Below, piece by piece: positions 62,695-64,000 of a stretch of 64,000 nt of DNA; positions within the stretch are counted from its first letter, which is position 1, and every line of letters starts with the position of its first letter. This DNA is from an uncultured Lachnospiraceae bacterium (GTDB lineage Bacteria > Bacillota > Clostridia > Lachnospirales > Lachnospiraceae): contig CAJKGK010000014.1 in NCBI GenBank assembly GCA_905199445.1, positions 19,723 to 83,722 on the forward strand, written 5' to 3'. The notes under the pieces are model-generated. The model was not told the origin of the DNA, did not search any database, and saw nothing but the letters and a program-made list of their open reading frames with translations. The position numbers and the translations under genes were made by a program.

Positions 62695-63399
62695 TTATAA
62701 TCCAAGTCTTTTAAATACTTCTTCGTAAGCTTCTTCAACATTGCCCATATCTCTGCGGAAACGGTCTTTGTCCAGTTTTTCATGGGTCTTGCTGTCCCAG
62801 AAACGGCATGTATCCGGAGAAATCTCATCGGCCAGAATGATATCACCTTTATAACGGCCAAATTCAATTTTAAAATCAATTAAATCGATACCGATTTCCT
62901 TGAAAAAACGCTTCATAATATCATTGATCTTAAGCGCATATTCTGAAATTTTATTAACTTCATCCCTTGTAGCTGCACCGATAGCCACTGCATAATAATC
63001 ATTAATCATCGGATCACCCAGGGCGTCATCCTTGTAGCTGAATTCCAGTGTCGGGCACTTTAATTCAAAACCTTCTTCGATACCCAGCTTCTTTGAAAAG
63101 CTTCCTGCTGCAACGTTGCGGACAATAACTTCCAGAGGAACGATTTCAACTTTTTTTACAAGTGTTTCACGATCGCTGAGCTCTTCGATATAATGTGTTG
63201 GAATCCCCTGTTTTTCAAGCATTTTGAACATGCTGTTTGTCATACGGTTGTTGACAACACCTTTGCCGGTAATAGTGCCTTTTTTCTCGCCGTTAAACGC
63301 TGTGGCGTCATCTTTATAGTCCACAATTAATGCATCCGGATCATCTGTTTTAAAAACCTTTTTTGCTTTTCCTTCGTATAACAAATCCAATTTTTCCAT
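62695..63399 (-). CDS. purC: Phosphoribosylaminoimidazole-succinocarboxamide synthase
   Basis: A 234-residue SAICAR synthetase that joins CAIR and aspartate with ATP in de novo purine synthesis. Conserved segments are LLYEGKAKKVF, DYKDDATAFNGEKKG, EIVPLEVIVRNVAAGS, the nucleotide-site LIDFKIEFGR and the magnesium-binding LADEISPDTCRFWD. AAGGATGG precedes the ATG, and a 17-bp-spaced promoter lies about 100 bp upstream. No purine riboswitch core was found in its leader. Confidence 0.97.
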   Translation of the reverse strand: MEKLDLLYEGKAKKVFKTDDPDALIVDYKDDATAFNGEKKGTITGKGVVNNRMTNSMFKMLEKQGIPTHYIEELSDRETLVKKVEIVPLEVIVRNVAAGSFSKKLGIEEGFELKCPTLEFSYKDDALGDPMINDYYAVAIGAATRDEVNKISEYALKINDIMKRFFKEIGIDLIDFKIEFGRYKGDIILADEISPDTCRFWDSKTHEKLDKDRFRRDMGNVEEAYEEVFKRLGL

Positions 63400-63496
63400 T
63401 TTTCTACCATCCTTATCGCTGATTAATAAGTTTAACTAATTAGTTTCATTAGCCTAGATAAACAGGACAATTCATTTATCTATTGATTTCGACCTT

Positions 63497-63525
63497 ATTG
63501 TACAACAATCCTTCTCTGAAATCAA
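63497..63525 (-). promoter_or_regulatory. purC promoter
   Basis: On the minus strand TTGATT (63520-63525), 17 bp, TACAAT (63497-63502). The 98-base leader to the ATG is AT-rich with AATTAGTT palindromes but no recognised riboswitch. Confidence 0.6.
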
Positions 63526-63609
63526 TACTATTTATGCTTTACATTAATTAGTATTACTTATGTCGAAAGGAGTCTATGCTTATAGATCTTTATCGTTTTA
63601 ATTTTAAAA

Positions 63610-63638
63610 TTGAAGTTTTGCGACAAATATGTTAAAAT
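63610..63638 (+). promoter_or_regulatory. Promoter of the membrane-protein gene at the right edge
   Basis: TTGAAG (63610-63615), 17 bp, TAAAAT (63633-63638), 37 bp before the start codon. Confidence 0.55.
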
Positions 63639-63674
63639 TTTTATATTCGCGAAACGAAAGGAATGGAATCAATT

Positions 63675-64000
63675 ATGACGAACCCATTTAAAGGCGACAA
63701 AGAGAAGCTTGCCAAGATGAACTTTCGCCAGAAAGTGGACTATATCTGGACTTACTACAAATTCGGCTTCTTTATATTTGTCCTTGCTGCCGTAATTATC
63801 GGCTCATTTATTCATGCACAGATTATTTATAATCCTGATGCCATAACACTTCTTTTATGTGATACTTACAGCGAGGATTCCCAGGCCTCCTACGATTATC
63901 TTAATCAGGCGTTTAAAAACCATCTGGGACTCGCCGAGGATGATAAGGATCCTTTAAGTGTCGATGATACAATCAGCCTGAAAGCAAGCGGCGACAGCCA
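63675..64000 (+). CDS. Membrane protein of unknown function, N-terminal part (runs off the window)
   Basis: The first 108 codons of a rightward gene. After a polar start comes KMNFRQKVDYIWTYYKFGFF, a juxtamembrane motif common to a family of Lachnospiraceae hypothetical proteins, then one hydrophobic helix (about 34-54) and an apparently extracytoplasmic region. AAAGGA lies 13 bases before the chosen ATG; an in-frame ATG at 63663 directly follows it and is less likely. Function unknown. Confidence 0.65.
   Translation, partial: MTNPFKGDKEKLAKMNFRQKVDYIWTYYKFGFFIFVLAAVIIGSFIHAQIIYNPDAITLLLCDTYSEDSQASYDYLNQAFKNHLGLAEDDKDPLSVDDTISLKASGDS

Noticed and set aside
63400..63496. Purine riboswitch in the purC leader
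   Set aside because: The three-way junction core bases (such as TATA...CCTA and the paired loops) are not seen; the leader is merely AT-rich.

Overview
The window reads as chromosomal DNA of a strictly anaerobic gut-type Firmicute, most likely a Lachnospiraceae (Clostridium cluster XIVa) member. The grounds are moderate G+C, strong AGGAGG ribosome sites with frequent TTG/GTG starts, CsoR and HrcA/CIRCE regulation, CUT1 sugar transport run by a YesM/YesN pair, a clostridial-type RlmD C-terminal tail, and a DUF5721-type gene beside purB. No rRNA, tRNA, CRISPR array or prophage was seen. Species cannot be assigned from sequence alone.

Layout. 1-3.8 kb: the start of a TPR protein behind a response-regulator-type operator, an AraC regulator divergent from galK, then galE. 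3.8-13.1 kb: a complete Kdp potassium system read leftward (microprotein, kdpF, A, B, C, two genes that together make KdpD, kdpE), closed by a terminator shared with galE. 13.2-16.4 kb: an AI-2E/PerM-family membrane protein and the rRNA methyltransferase rlmD, whose C-terminal extension is cut off by an in-frame TAG. 16.4-19.2 kb: a small mosaic accessory patch with a tandem GNAT acetyltransferase, an AT-rich gene fragment and a decayed IS1182-family element. 19.2-31 kb: a leftward carbohydrate locus containing a large glycoside-phosphorylase-like enzyme, a sugar ABC transporter (lipoprotein and two permeases), and a second membrane-tethered binding protein translationally coupled to a YesM-type kinase and YesN-type regulator.

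31-38.3 kb: pcrA with PspA and an SPFH protein, sfsA, a SurA-N-like lipid-anchored or membrane-anchored protein, and an unknown gene. In front of the SurA-like gene is a 74-bp element in which essentially every base pairs into a four-way-junction cloverleaf. 38.4-47.8 kb: an oligopeptide transporter operon (oppA-B-C-D-F) whose OppC and OppA both carry very large extra extracytoplasmic regions. 48-53.7 kb: a nitrate/sulfonate/taurine-type ABC pair without its binding protein, a YczE-like membrane protein, and a copper module (CsoR operator, CopA with a nested CopZ-like reading unit, csoR). 53.8-58.2 kb: LysR regulator, rhaD, a DUF368 polyprenyl-phosphate transporter and an M18 aminopeptidase. 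58.3-64 kb: htpG under a perfect CIRCE that also looks like the upstream terminator, a DUF5721-type gene, purB, purC and the beginning of a membrane protein.

The most unusual items are the cloverleaf element (37358-37431), the OppC/OppA insertions, the nested copZ start in copA, the dual-use CIRCE, the amber codon in rlmD, the two-gene KdpD with an extra microprotein, and the phosphorylase locus with a possible binding protein-kinase-regulator sensing chain.
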